NCBI RefSeq assembly: GCF_024435355.1
Contig: NZ_JAMJWG010000003.1
Coordinates: forward strand, 558,001-622,000
DNA: 64,000 bases
Source: Streptomyces odontomachi
GTDB lineage: Bacteria; Actinomycetota; Actinomycetes; Streptomycetales; Streptomycetaceae
Direction: 5' to 3'
Shown one piece after another: positions 27,056 through 36,861 of the stretch (positions within the stretch are counted from its first letter, which is position 1; every line of letters starts with the position of its first letter). Under the pieces are notes generated by a model. It did no database searches. It was not told the DNA's origin and saw nothing but the letters and a program-made list of their open reading frames with translations. Position numbers and translations under genes: made by a program.

Positions 27056-27148
27056 GGGACACCGACGCAGACCGGCACTGCCCGCCGGGACACCGACGCA
27101 GACCGGCACTGCTCGCCGGGACACCGACGCAGACCGGCACTGCCGGCC
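27056..27148. repeat. Three tandem 31-bp units
   Basis: Units begin with GGGACACCGACGCAGACC at 27056, 27087 and 27118 and are nearly identical. They lie between the sortase stop and the terminator. No coding frame or known motif explains them. Confidence 0.85.
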
Positions 27149-27163
27149 GGTACGGTGACGCGA

Positions 27164-27197
27164 AAAGGGGCGCCCACCCAGTGGTGGACGCCCCTTT
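27164..27197. terminator. Bidirectional terminator between sortase and pknB
   Basis: AAAGGGGCGcCCACC pairs with GGTGGaCGCCCCTTT (one mismatch) around a CAGT loop. The A- and T-rich flanks let it work in both directions for the convergent genes. Confidence 0.85.
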
Positions 27198-27214
27198 GAG
27201 GTACCGCTTCAGGG

Positions 27215-29224
27215 CTACTGCTTCTCTTCGGAGAGCCCTTCCTGGCCGCCGAACACATTGCCGCCGTTGCCGCCGTTACCGTTGCCACCCTGGTCGCCGC
27301 CACCGCCGACCGTCGTGATGTTGATCGCGGTACCCGGCGCGACCTGCTGGTTGGCCGGTGGATCGGTGGTCATGACGATGGCGTTGTCGTCCTGGGCTCC
27401 GGTGATGGTGCCGACCGCGAGCCCGGCGCTCTGGAGGGCCTGCTTGGCGTCGCCGAGACGCTGCCCGGCGAGCGGCGGTACCGCCACCTGCTGGGCAGCC
27501 TTGGCCACCTGGACGGTCACGTTCGAGCCCTTGGGAACCTGGGTGTTGGCCGCCGGCGAGGTCTGGATCACCTTGCCGGCCTCGACGCTGCCGTTCTCGA
27601 CGTCCTGGCGCTGCGGCGTCAGCCCGGCGGCCTCGATCAGCGCCTTGGCTTCCTCGTAGGTCTTGCCGGTCACATCGGGCACGGCGACCTGGGTCTTCTC
27701 CTTGGCGACGGTCAGGGTGACGGTCGTACCCTTCTCGACCTTGCTGTCGCCGGACGGCTTCTGACCGATCACCTTGCCGGCGGTCTGGTCGGACTCCTTG
27801 TCCACCCGCTCGACGTTGTCGAAGCCCTGCTCCTTCAGCTGCTTGACGGCCTCGTCGTAGGAGAGCCCCCGCACGTCCGGAACCGACACCTTCGGGGCAC
27901 CGGTGGACATCGTCAGGTCGATGGTGGTGTTCTCGTCGACCTTGCCCTCGGACGGGTCCTGGCTGCACACATGGCCCTTGGCCTGGTCATCGCAGGGCTT
28001 GCTCTGGGCGACGCGGACATCGAGGCCCACGTTGTCCGCCTTGGCCTTGGCGCCCTTCAGGGTCTCGCCGACCAGCGACGGCACCGTGACCTGGTTCGGG
28101 GTGTCGCCACTCATCACCCACTTGCCGATGAGTATCGCGCCGACCAGCACCAGCACGCCCGCGACGACCAGCATGATCGTCGACGCATGGGACTTCTTCT
28201 GCCGGCGGCGGTCGGGGCGGTCGTCGTAGCCGAAGCCGCCGTCGTCCGGGTTGGTGGGCGGCAGCATCGTCGTCTGGCCCGCGGGGTCCTGCGCGCGCAT
28301 CGCGGTGGTGGGGGTGTCGTCGGCGCCGTAGCCGCCGTACCCCGCGGAGCCCATCGCCGCGGCGATCGGCTGCCCGTCCAGGCAGGCCTCGATGTCGGCG
28401 CGCATGTCGTCGGCCGACTGGTAGCGGTAGTCGGGGTCCTTGACCAGCGCCTTCAGCACGATGGCGTCCATCGTGGGGCTGATCTCGGGGTCGAAGACGC
28501 TCGGCGCCTGCGGCTCCTCGCGCACATGCTGGTACGCGACGGCGACCGGGGAGTCGCCCACGAACGGCGGGCGCACGGTGAGCAGCTCGTAGAGCAGGCA
28601 GCCGGTCGAGTACAGGTCGGAGCGCGCGTCGACGGTCTCGCCCTTGGCCTGCTCGGGGGAGAGGTACTGGGCGGTGCCGATGACGGCCGCGGTCTGCGTC
28701 ATCGTCATGCCGGCGTCGCCCATCGCGCGGGCGATGCCGAAGTCCATGACCTTGACCTGACCGTCGCGGGTCAGCATCACGTTGGCCGGCTTGATGTCGC
28801 GGTGCACGATGCCGTTGCGGTGCGAGTACTCCAGCGCCTGGAGGATGCCGATGGTCATCTCCAGGGCACGCTCGGGCAGGAGCTTGCGGCCCGAGTGCAG
28901 CAGCTCACGGAGCGTGGAGCCGTCCACGTACTCCATGACGATGTACGGGATGGACACCCCGCCGCCCTGGTGGTCGTAGACCATGTCCTCGCCGGTGTCG
29001 TACACCGCCACGATCGCAGGGTGGTTGAGCGAGGCGGCCGACTGGGCTTCCCGGCGGAACCGAGCCTGGAACGACGGGTCACGGGCCAGGTCGGCGCGGA
29101 GCGTCTTCACCGCGACGGTGCGGCCGAGACGGGTGTCGTGCGCGAGGTAGACCTCCGCCATGCCACCGCGGCCAAGCACCTGACCCAGCTCGTACCGGCC
29201 GCCGAGGCGACGCGGCTCTTCCAT
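27215..29224 (-). CDS. pknB: PASTA-domain serine/threonine kinase
   Basis: A 669-residue membrane kinase. Kinase domain: LGRGGMAEVYLAHD (P-loop), VAVKTL (Lys), IVHRDIKPANVMLT (catalytic loop), VMDFGIAR, and GTAQYLSPEQAKGE. A membrane helix near residue 355 (IMLVVAGVLVLVGAILIGKW) leads to four extracellular PASTA repeats starting QVTVPSLVG, KVSVPDVRG, QVAVPDVTG and QVAVPPLAG, which sense peptidoglycan or lipid II fragments. The tail is Gly/Asn-rich. It is the last gene of the fhaA-to-pknB operon after a 183-bp gap. It controls wall synthesis and division by phosphorylation, opposed by the PstP phosphatase. Confidence 0.95.
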   Translation of the reverse strand: MEEPRRLGGRYELGQVLGRGGMAEVYLAHDTRLGRTVAVKTLRADLARDPSFQARFRREAQSAASLNHPAIVAVYDTGEDMVYDHQGGGVSIPYIVMEYVDGSTLRELLHSGRKLLPERALEMTIGILQALEYSHRNGIVHRDIKPANVMLTRDGQVKVMDFGIARAMGDAGMTMTQTAAVIGTAQYLSPEQAKGETVDARSDLYSTGCLLYELLTVRPPFVGDSPVAVAYQHVREEPQAPSVFDPEISPTMDAIVLKALVKDPDYRYQSADDMRADIEACLDGQPIAAAMGSAGYGGYGADDTPTTAMRAQDPAGQTTMLPPTNPDDGGFGYDDRPDRRRQKKSHASTIMLVVAGVLVLVGAILIGKWVMSGDTPNQVTVPSLVGETLKGAKAKADNVGLDVRVAQSKPCDDQAKGHVCSQDPSEGKVDENTTIDLTMSTGAPKVSVPDVRGLSYDEAVKQLKEQGFDNVERVDKESDQTAGKVIGQKPSGDSKVEKGTTVTLTVAKEKTQVAVPDVTGKTYEEAKALIEAAGLTPQRQDVENGSVEAGKVIQTSPAANTQVPKGSNVTVQVAKAAQQVAVPPLAGQRLGDAKQALQSAGLAVGTITGAQDDNAIVMTTDPPANQQVAPGTAINITTVGGGGDQGGNGNGGNGGNVFGGQEGLSEEKQ

Positions 29225-29407
29225 AGCTACCTACCAGCCCTCTCCGTCGGTCCCGCCCGTACCCGATGTATGGTCCGGCGGTGTGCTGTCCGGGCTACCG
29301 TACCCGGCTCACCTTTCTTGCCACGGCCCTCCCGGCGACCCGATACAGGACCGGTACCGCACTGTGCACCGATGTGAAGGGGGCGTGTGAACTCGGTCAC
29401 CTGTGAT

Positions 29408-30877
29408 TCATTTCTCGCCCTTGAGGACCGCCTGCATCACGTTCTTGGCGATCGGCGCGGCAAGTCCGCCACCGGAGATGTCCTGCCGGTTGGCGCTGCC
29501 GTCCTCGACGACGACCGCGACCGCGACCGGTGAGCCGTTGTCCGTCTTCGCGTAGGAGATGAACCAGGCGTAGGGCTTGCCCGAGTTGTTCTCGCCGTGC
29601 TGGGCGGTACCGGTCTTGCCACCGACGGTGACGCCGGGGATCTGGGCGTTGGTACCGGTGCCCTGCTTGACGACCGTCTCCATCATCTCTTGGAGCTTCT
29701 GCGCGTTCTCCGGCTTCAGCGGCTGGCTGAGCTCCTTGGGGGAGTGCTTCTCGCCGACGGTGTCCAGGCTGGGCGACTGGAGCGAGTCGACCATGTACGG
29801 CTCCATCAGCTTGCCGTCGTTGGCGACCGCGGAGGCGACCATCGCCATCTGGAGCGGGGTGGCCGCGGTGTCGTACTGGCCGATCGAGGACAGCTCCGTC
29901 TGGGACGGGTTCATGTCCTTGTCGAAGTTGGACGCGTTCGAGCGTACCGGAGTGAACTGCTCCGAGTTGAACCCGAACTTTTCGGCCTCATCCAGCATCT
30001 TGTCGCTGCCGACGTCGGAGCCGATCTTGCCGAACACGGTGTTGCAGGACCAGCGCAGCGCCTCACGCAGGCTGGCGTTCTCACAAGGGATGTTGCCCTC
30101 GTTCTTCAGCGGGGTGCTGGTGCCCGGCATGGTCCAGGGCAGCGGCGACTTGGTCTTCTCGTCGACGTCGTCGTACAGGCCGTTCTCCAGCGCGGCGGCG
30201 GCGGTGACGACCTTGAAGGTGGAGCCGGGCGGGTAGGTCTGGCGCAGCGCGCGGTTGAGCATCGGCTCGTCCGGGTTGTTGTCCTTCTGCAGGCTCTTCC
30301 AGGCCTTCTCGTCGTCTCCGGAGTTGCCCGCGATGCTCGACGGGTCGTACGACGGCGTGGAGGCCAGTGCCAGGATCGCGCCGGTCTTGGGGTCGAGCGC
30401 GGCCACCGCGCCCTTCCTGTTGCCCAGGCCCTGGTAGGCGGCCTTCTGGGCGGCGGCGTTCAGGGTGGTGACGACCCGGCCGCCCTGCTTCTCCTTGCCC
30501 GTGATCATGTCGAGGGTGTTGCGGAAGAAGAGCCGGTCGTCGGTGCCGCTGAGGATGCCGTCGTCGATGCTCTCCAGCTGGGTGGCGCCGTAGGCCTGTG
30601 AGGCGTAGCCGGTCACCGGCGCCCACATCTTGCCGTCCTTGTAGGTGCGCTTGTACTTGAAGTCACCACTGGACGTCTCTTTGTGCCCGGTGATCTCCCG
30701 GCCCTGGACGATGATGTCGCCGCGCGGGATGCCGTAGCGCTCGATGGCGACTCGGCGGTTGTACTTGTCGGTCTTGAGATCGTCGGCCTGGACGTACTGG
30801 AGCCAGTTGTCGCGGATGAGCAGCGTAAGGACGAGCAGCCCACAGAAGATCGCGATCCGGCGCAGGGGCTTGTTCAC
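29408..30877 (-). CDS. pbpA: Penicillin-binding protein 2-type transpeptidase
   Basis: A 489-residue class B PBP with one N-terminal helix (IAIFCGLLVLTLLI). The transpeptidase motifs are PGSTFK (nucleophile serine), SCN in RWSCNTVFGKI, and VGGKTGTAQHG. It cross-links peptidoglycan outside the membrane and partners with the adjacent SEDS protein. Its ATG overlaps the rodA stop by four bases. A rather short N-terminal pedestal is normal for actinobacterial PbpA. Confidence 0.95.
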   Translation of the reverse strand: MNKPLRRIAIFCGLLVLTLLIRDNWLQYVQADDLKTDKYNRRVAIERYGIPRGDIIVQGREITGHKETSSGDFKYKRTYKDGKMWAPVTGYASQAYGATQLESIDDGILSGTDDRLFFRNTLDMITGKEKQGGRVVTTLNAAAQKAAYQGLGNRKGAVAALDPKTGAILALASTPSYDPSSIAGNSGDDEKAWKSLQKDNNPDEPMLNRALRQTYPPGSTFKVVTAAAALENGLYDDVDEKTKSPLPWTMPGTSTPLKNEGNIPCENASLREALRWSCNTVFGKIGSDVGSDKMLDEAEKFGFNSEQFTPVRSNASNFDKDMNPSQTELSSIGQYDTAATPLQMAMVASAVANDGKLMEPYMVDSLQSPSLDTVGEKHSPKELSQPLKPENAQKLQEMMETVVKQGTGTNAQIPGVTVGGKTGTAQHGENNSGKPYAWFISYAKTDNGSPVAVAVVVEDGSANRQDISGGGLAAPIAKNVMQAVLKGEK

Positions 30878-32301
30878 GGTCGGACCACCTGGGTCATCTC
30901 GGCGTCAGGGTTCACGGTGGGGGCGGGGGCGGGGCGGCGTGCGGTGTCGCTGATGCGGATGAGGATGCCGATCAGCGCCCAGTTGGCGATCACGGAGGAG
31001 CCTCCGTAGGCCACGAACGGCATCGTCATACCGGTCAGCGGGATCAGGCCCATGACGCCGCCGGCGACCACGAAGACCTGGAGCGCGAAGGCGCCGGAGA
31101 GGCCGACGCCGAGCAGCTTGCCGAACGGGTCGCGTGCGGCGAGCGCGGTGCGCACGCCGCGTTCCACGATCAGGCCGTAGATCAGCAGCAGCGCCATGAT
31201 GCCGGCCAGGCCCAGCTCCTCACCGAAGGTGGCGAGGATGAAGTCGGAGTTGGCGGCGAACCGGATCAGTTCGGAGTGGCCCTGGCCGAGGCCGGTGCCG
31301 AGGGTGCCGCCGGAGCCGAACGCCCACAGGGCCTGCATCGACTGCTCGGAGTGGCCGGGGACGCCCGCACGGCTCATCTTGTACTCGCGCAGCGGGTCGA
31401 GCCAGGCCTGCACACGCTGGTGGACGTGCGGTTCGATCGAGCCGACGCCGACCGCTCCGGCCGCGGACATCAGCAGACCGAAGACGATCCAGCTGGTTCG
31501 CTCCGTGGCGACGTACAGCATGATGACGAACATTCCGAAGAACAGCAGCGAGGTGCCGAGGTCGGTCTCGAAGACCAGGATCAGGATCGAGATCGCCCAG
31601 ACCACCAGGATCGGGCCGAGGTCCCGGCCGCGCGGCAGGTACAGGCCCATGAAACGGCGGCTGGCCAGCGCCAGGGCGTCCCGCTTCACCATCAGGTAGC
31701 CGGCGAAGAAGATCGCCAGCGCGATCTTGGCGAACTCACCGGGCTGGATGGAGAAACCGGCCACGGAAATCCAGATCTTGGCTCCGTAGATGTTCGCCCC
31801 GAGGCCCGGCACCAGCGGCAGCAGCAGCAGGAACAGCGCGCCGACCATGGAGATGTACGTGTAGCGCTGGAGGACGCGGTGGTCCTTGAGGAAGATCAGC
31901 ACGACGATGAACAGCGCGATGCCCATGGCCGTGTACAGCAGCTGGCGGGGCGCGGCGGTGCCGGCCTGGTGGATCGACTGGAGCAGTTCGGACTGGTCGA
32001 GCCGCCAGATGACGACGAGGCCCAGGCCGTTCAGCAGGGTGGCCAGCGGTAGCAGCAGGGGGTCGGCGTAGGGCGCCCACTTGCGCACCACGAGGTGGCC
32101 GACGCCCGCCAGCAGGCCCAGGCCGAGGCCGTAGCTCAGCAGCCCGGAGGGCACCTCGCCGTTGATGGCCAGGCCCACGTTGGCGTAGGCGAACACCGGG
32201 ATGACCACGGCGAACACCAGGAGCGCCAGCTCGGTGTTGCGCCGGCTGGGTGCGCCGATGTTGCCGATGGTGGAGGTGTGGGCGGATTGCGAACTGCTCA
32301 T
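30874..32301 (-). CDS. rodA: FtsW/RodA/SpoVE (SEDS) glycosyltransferase
   Basis: A 475-residue polytopic protein with about ten helices. SEDS signatures include ISVAGFSIQPGEFAKIALAI (catalytic-loop region) and, near the end, GLIPLTGMTMPFVAYGGSS. SEDS proteins polymerise lipid II and work with a class B PBP, here the translationally coupled pbpA. ATG 32301 begins the family-like N-terminus; a GTG at 32328 overlaps the pstP stop and would add nine residues. Its position matches mycobacterial rodA beside pbpA. Confidence 0.92.
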   Translation of the reverse strand: MSSSQSAHTSTIGNIGAPSRRNTELALLVFAVVIPVFAYANVGLAINGEVPSGLLSYGLGLGLLAGVGHLVVRKWAPYADPLLLPLATLLNGLGLVVIWRLDQSELLQSIHQAGTAAPRQLLYTAMGIALFIVVLIFLKDHRVLQRYTYISMVGALFLLLLPLVPGLGANIYGAKIWISVAGFSIQPGEFAKIALAIFFAGYLMVKRDALALASRRFMGLYLPRGRDLGPILVVWAISILILVFETDLGTSLLFFGMFVIMLYVATERTSWIVFGLLMSAAGAVGVGSIEPHVHQRVQAWLDPLREYKMSRAGVPGHSEQSMQALWAFGSGGTLGTGLGQGHSELIRFAANSDFILATFGEELGLAGIMALLLIYGLIVERGVRTALAARDPFGKLLGVGLSGAFALQVFVVAGGVMGLIPLTGMTMPFVAYGGSSVIANWALIGILIRISDTARRPAPAPTVNPDAEMTQVVRP

Positions 32302-32324
32302 GGTGTGAAAGGGCCCCTCACGGC

Positions 32325-33875
32325 TCACTGCTTACCGCACAGCGGGACCAGCTTCTTTTCTTCCTCCGAGAGGCTGGGGCCGGGCGTGGGCTTCTGCGTG
32401 GTCTTGGTCTTGTCGCCGCCGTCGCTCTTGGACGTGGACGAGGAACTCGGGGAGCCGGTGGGGCTGGTCTGCTCGGACAGCGGCTTCTTCGCGCTGCCGT
32501 CGGAGTCAGACGGGGGCTTGCTGTCGCCCGGCTTCGCATCCTCTTCGGCGGCGCGGCGCGCGGCTTCCTTCTTGCACGCGGATGCCTGGAGCGCCAGCTC
32601 GCTGATCTTGTTGGTGGCCGCGGAGAGCCCGCCTTCGCTGATGGTGGCCTCGACCTGCCTGCGCTGGAAGGGCGCCAGGTACTTCAGCTCGATCTCGGGG
32701 TGGTCCTTCTCCATCTTCGACAGGCTGACCCAGGCCAGGTCCTGGCTGAGGCCGCGGTACAGGGCGACGTGTTCGTCCTTCGCGCCGACGTAGTACTGGG
32801 TCTGCGTCCAGCGGTAACCGCCGTACAGACCGCCGCCGATCACGGCCAGTGCCAGCACGATGTACGCGGAGCGCTTGAGCCAGGGGCGCCGCCGCCGCTT
32901 GACGAAGTCCTCGTCACCGTAGGGACCGAAGCCGTCCTCCGGCGCGTATCCCGCGGCGCCGCTGCCGGGCGGGCCGAACTCGCCGCCACCGCCACCGGGG
33001 CCGCCCTGTCCCGGCACCGTGCGCCCGAGCCCGGACGCGCGTCCTGCGGGGGTCTCCATGGCGCCGCCGTCGTGCAGCTGGTGCTGGTTCTCGGCGACCG
33101 CGCCGACCACGATGGGGGTGTCGGACAGGTGCTGGGCGAGGGTGTCGCCGCTGTCGATGTCGAGGACGTCGGCCACGATCACCGTGATGTTGTCCGGGCC
33201 GCCGCCGCGCAGGGCGAGCTGGATCAGCTCCTGCACGGTCTCCTGGGGGCCCTGGTAGCTGGCGAGTGCCTCTTCCATCGTCTGGTGGGAGACGACGCCG
33301 GACAGGCCGTCGGAGCAGATCAGGTACCGGTCGCCGGCGCGCACTTCGCGGATCGACAGGTCCGGCTCCACATGGTCGCCGCTGCCCAATGCGCGCATCA
33401 GGAGGGAGCGCTGCGGGTGGGTGGTGGCCTCTTCCTCCGTGATGCGGCCCTCGTCGACGAGCCGCTGCACCCAGGTATGGTCCTGCGTGATCTGGGTGAG
33501 CATTCCGTCACGGAGCAGATACGCACGGGAGTCGCCGACGTGTACCAGACCGAGCCGCTGCCCGGTCCACAGCAGCGCGGTCAGGGTGGTCCCCATGCCT
33601 TCGAGCTGGGAGTCCTCCTCGACCATCATGCGCAGCTGGTCGTTGGCCCGCTGCACGGCGGTGCCCAGGGAGGTGAGGATGTCCGAGCCGGGCACGTCGT
33701 CGTCGAGCGTGACGAGCGTCGAGATCACCTCGGAGGAGGCGACCTCACCGGCCGCCTGCCCGCCCATTCCGTCGGCGATGGCGAGGAGACGCGGCCCGGC
33801 GTAGCCGGAGTCCTCGTTGCCCTCGCGGATCATGCCCTTGTGCGAGCCGGCGGCAAAGCGCAGTGACAGACTCAT
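32325..33875 (-). CDS. pstP: PP2C-type phosphatase PstP
   Basis: A 516-residue membrane phosphatase. The cytoplasmic PP2C domain shows REGNEDSGYAG, LLAIADGMGGQAAGE (metal-binding Asp), VHVGDSRAYLLRDG, ICSDGLSGVV and GGPDNITVIVAD. After a Gly/Pro-rich linker there is one membrane helix (AYIVLALAVIGGGLYGGYRW) and an extracellular domain ending in a Lys/Ser/Pro-rich tail. It reverses PknB phosphorylation. ATG 33875 (GAGG upstream) matches the mycobacterial start; a GTG at 33923 with GGAGG also fits. Confidence 0.92.
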   Translation of the reverse strand: MSLSLRFAAGSHKGMIREGNEDSGYAGPRLLAIADGMGGQAAGEVASSEVISTLVTLDDDVPGSDILTSLGTAVQRANDQLRMMVEEDSQLEGMGTTLTALLWTGQRLGLVHVGDSRAYLLRDGMLTQITQDHTWVQRLVDEGRITEEEATTHPQRSLLMRALGSGDHVEPDLSIREVRAGDRYLICSDGLSGVVSHQTMEEALASYQGPQETVQELIQLALRGGGPDNITVIVADVLDIDSGDTLAQHLSDTPIVVGAVAENQHQLHDGGAMETPAGRASGLGRTVPGQGGPGGGGGEFGPPGSGAAGYAPEDGFGPYGDEDFVKRRRRPWLKRSAYIVLALAVIGGGLYGGYRWTQTQYYVGAKDEHVALYRGLSQDLAWVSLSKMEKDHPEIELKYLAPFQRRQVEATISEGGLSAATNKISELALQASACKKEAARRAAEEDAKPGDSKPPSDSDGSAKKPLSEQTSPTGSPSSSSTSKSDGGDKTKTTQKPTPGPSLSEEEKKLVPLCGKQ

Positions 33876-34007
33876 GCGCACCTCGCCCGTCGGCTCCGAC
33901 TGCAGCCGGTCGTGTCGAGCCACACTGCCCACCCTCCGGTCGGGAGCGCGCTGGCGTCCTTTGTACGGACAGCGTCGGCTCGCTCGCTCCGCTCGCTCAT
34001 TGTCGTA

Positions 34008-34526
34008 CTACTTCCGCAGCTCGATGACGGTCTTGCCGATGCGGATCGGCGCGCCCAGCGGAATCGGCGTCGGGGTTGTCAGCCGGGTCCGGTCCAGGTA
34101 CGTCCCGTTGGTGGACCCGAGATCCTCGACGATCCACTGGCCGTCACGGTCCGGATAGATCCTGGCATGCTTGCTCGATGCGTAGTCGTCGTCCAGCACA
34201 ATCGTCGAATCGTGTGCCCGACCCAGCGTGATCGTCTGGCCCTGGAGGGCGACGGTGGTACCGGTCAGGGTGCCTTCGGAGATCACCAGCTTGGTCGGGG
34301 AGCCGCGCCGCTGGCGCCCGCCCCCACCGCCCTGCCGCTGCGGGGGAGGCATCTCACGCGCCTGCCGCGGGGCGGGCTGGGGCCGCCCGCCACTTCCGCG
34401 GGCGCCGCGCTGCGTGACGCGGGTCCCGAACAGATCGCTTCGGATGACCTGGACGGCCACGATCACGAACAGCCACAGAACGGCCAGGAAGCCCAACCGC
34501 ATGACCGTCAGGGTCAGCTCTGACAT
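34008..34526 (-). CDS. fhaB: FHA-domain membrane protein FhaB
   Basis: A 172-residue protein with an N-terminal helix (LGFLAVLWLFVIVAVQVI), a Pro/Gln/Arg/Gly linker and a C-terminal FHA domain (ITLGRAHDSTIVLDDDYASS, then KHARI and VEDLGSTNGTYLD) that binds phosphothreonine. It is the FipA-interacting FhaB homologue that links PknB signalling to division. It lies nine bases after fhaA. Confidence 0.93.
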   Translation of the reverse strand: MSELTLTVMRLGFLAVLWLFVIVAVQVIRSDLFGTRVTQRGARGSGGRPQPAPRQAREMPPPQRQGGGGGRQRRGSPTKLVISEGTLTGTTVALQGQTITLGRAHDSTIVLDDDYASSKHARIYPDRDGQWIVEDLGSTNGTYLDRTRLTTPTPIPLGAPIRIGKTVIELRK

Positions 34527-34535
34527 ACCCCCGCT

Positions 34536-35402
34536 TCACCCTTCGGCTTGCCGGTAAATGATGGTGGTGCTGCCCACGACGATCCGCGAGCCGTCGCGGA
34601 GCGTAGCGCGGGTGGTGTGCTGCCCGTCTACCACGATGCCGTTGGTCGAGCCGAGGTCTTGCACCGTCGAGGGCGTTCCGCTCCGGATCTCGCAGTGGCG
34701 GCGTGAGACTCCCGGGTCGTCGATGCGCACGTCGGCGTCGGTGCTGCGGCCCAGCACCATCGTGGGACGGGCGATCTGGTGGCGGTTGCCGTTGATCTCG
34801 ATCCAGCGGCGGATCTGCGCGCCGGGCAGCGGTCCGGCCGAGCCGGAGCGGCCGCCCTGGCTCATGCCGGGCGGCGGCGCGCTGGGCATCGGGGGGGCGC
34901 TGGTGGGCTGGGGATAGCCGTAGCCGCCGGGGGCGCGTCCGCGTCCGCCGCCCGCGCCCGGGTAGCCGCCGGGCGGACCGGCCGGAGCGGGGCCGGGTCC
35001 GGCGCCGGGTCCGGGGTTCTGCGAGCTGCTGCCGGCGAGCGTGCGGCTACGGACCCGGTACAGGCCGGTGTCGAGGTCGTCGGCCTTCTCCAGGTGGACC
35101 TTGATGGGCCCCATGAAGGTGTAGCGCTGCTGCTTGGCGTAGTCGCGCACCATGCCGGCGAGTTCGTCGCCGAGCTGTCCCGCGTACGGGCTGAGGCGCT
35201 CGTAGTCGGGCGCGCTCAGCTCCACGATGAAGTCATTGGGGACGACGGTGCGGTCGCGGTTCCAGATCGTCGCGTTGTTGTCGCATTCGCGCTGGAGGGC
35301 GCCGGCGATCTCGACGGGCTGCACCTCGGACTTGAAGACCTTGGCGAAGGTGCCGTTGACCAGACCTTCGAGGCGCTGCTCGAACTTCTTCAGGACTCCC
35401 AT
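34536..35402 (-). CDS. fhaA: DUF3662 and FHA domain protein FhaA
   Basis: A 288-residue soluble protein. Residues 1-115 are the DUF3662 domain (LKKFEQRLEGLVNGTFAKVF). A Gly/Pro/Tyr-rich linker follows, then a C-terminal FHA domain with MVLGRSTDADVRIDDPGVSR, RHCEI and QDLGSTNGIVVDG. FhaA binds phosphorylated MviN and regulates lipid II supply in mycobacteria. It is the first gene of the operon, with AAGGAGGAGG upstream of ATG 35402. Confidence 0.94.
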   Translation of the reverse strand: MGVLKKFEQRLEGLVNGTFAKVFKSEVQPVEIAGALQRECDNNATIWNRDRTVVPNDFIVELSAPDYERLSPYAGQLGDELAGMVRDYAKQQRYTFMGPIKVHLEKADDLDTGLYRVRSRTLAGSSSQNPGPGAGPGPAPAGPPGGYPGAGGGRGRAPGGYGYPQPTSAPPMPSAPPPGMSQGGRSGSAGPLPGAQIRRWIEINGNRHQIARPTMVLGRSTDADVRIDDPGVSRRHCEIRSGTPSTVQDLGSTNGIVVDGQHTTRATLRDGSRIVVGSTTIIYRQAEG

Positions 35403-36861
35403 GGGGCACCTCCTCCTTCTACTGATCGGTCTTCGTGGTGCGGTTGCCGAGCGGATCGGCTCGGTTGCTCTGGCGGCTCGTGTCGCTTCGGCTGGCTCGG
35501 TCGGTTCGTTCGGCTCGTGCGGTTGTGCCGGTTCGTTCTGGTCGGCTCATTGAGCCGATTTTGCAGGATCCGTCGGGTGCTCCGGCCCTGTTGAGGATGT
35601 AGCTCCGGGCGGGCCGGTTCCCGATCCTGCCGGTCGGGCTGCCGGTCGTGCCGGTCCTGCGAGTCCTGCGGGTGTAGCCGGTCCTGTCGGTCCTGCCGGT
35701 CTGCCCGGCTCTCCCGATCGGGGCCGCCTGCCTCTTTCGGTGCTTCTTCTTTGTTGCGTATGGCGTTGTGTATGTCTTCGTATGCGTCGTGTGCTTCGTG
35801 CGTTTCGCGTACGTCGCGTGCGACGGTCTCCTCGACATCTTCAACGTTGTGTACGGCGTCTGAGTGCCGGTACTGCTTACTGATCGTATCCACGCGCCGG
35901 GAAATCGGCTGGTTCCCCCCTTCCCGCCTTGTCGACGAGTGTCGACTCTCACAGCACATGCCCTCGTCACCCCCCGAGGGATCCGTTCCGCGGTCCCCGT
36001 CCGGGGCCTGTTCCGGACACCGGCCCGGCCCTTGGCGGCACCGCACCGAGCCCCTGCGGGACGGCCGTACGGCCTCCTCCATGAAGCGATCGTAAGGGGG
36101 CCGGAATCCAGTGTCCCGCACCCGCGGCGGACAGAGGACCATGCGGGGCCGGGGTGTGACGGCTGGTGCGATGTTGAGACGGGGCCGGGTCCGTGGTGGG
36201 ACGAGATCCGTCTCGTGCGGCCTGTCGCCGGGTGCGGTCCCAGGGGCGGCGGTGCGTCCTGGTGCCGGACCGACCGGACCGCGGGCCCGGGAGACCTGGG
36301 CCCGGGGGGGGCGGCCGTCTGGGCGTCCTGGCGTGTGGCTGTCGGGGAGGCTGTGTGAGGCGTGCGACGTGTGAGGCGTGCGACGTGTGAGGCGTGTGAC
36401 AGGCGGCGCCGTGGCCTCGCCGGAGCGGCGCCGGCCCGGCCGGGGCCCGGGCTCCGGGCCGGCACCGTGGTGCTCCGGATCCCCGCCGCTCTCTGCCGCC
36501 GCCGTGTGCCCTGCACGGACCTGGACGGACCTTGACGTATCTACATGAAACTGGACGGACATGGGTGGATACGGACGTACCAGAACGACGGTCCGCCGGC
36601 ACCCGCCCGTATCCGGTGTCTACCGGCGGGTGCCCCTGGCCGGCGACCGCGCTTGAGCCGTGTCCTGTTCCGGGTTTGTTTCGGGCTTCTTCCGGGCTTC
36701 TTCCGGGCCGGGGCCACACCCTGTTCGAGCTGGCCCCGTGCTCCGTTTCGCAGGCTGGGCGGCGGGAGGAAACGAATGTGATTCCACCCTTCTCAGCGTG
36801 CTAACCTTCTGGATGTCGGCAGGCGCTCGCACCAAGGAGTGAGAGGTCCCGACAACACCTT
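35403..36861. other. 1.46-kb gene-free, repeat-rich stretch upstream of fhaA
   Basis: The open frames here are low-complexity (Arg, Gln, Asp, Pro) and lack third-position GC bias. From 35420 to 35720 the plus strand is a drifting series of CGGTTCG / CCGGTCCTG units. From 35750 to 35870 it is a T-rich series of CGTATG / GTGCTTCG units. At 36353-36400 there are three 16-bp copies of GTGTGAGGCGTGCGAC. Promoters of the fhaA operon and of the tRNA must lie here; no clear -10/-35 could be assigned. Confidence 0.6.

Noticed and set aside
35390..36562. Minus-strand 390-codon open frame upstream of fhaA
   Set aside because: It is rich in Arg, Asp, Gln and Pro from simple DNA repeats, lacks third-position GC bias and overlaps the fhaA start; treated as noncoding.
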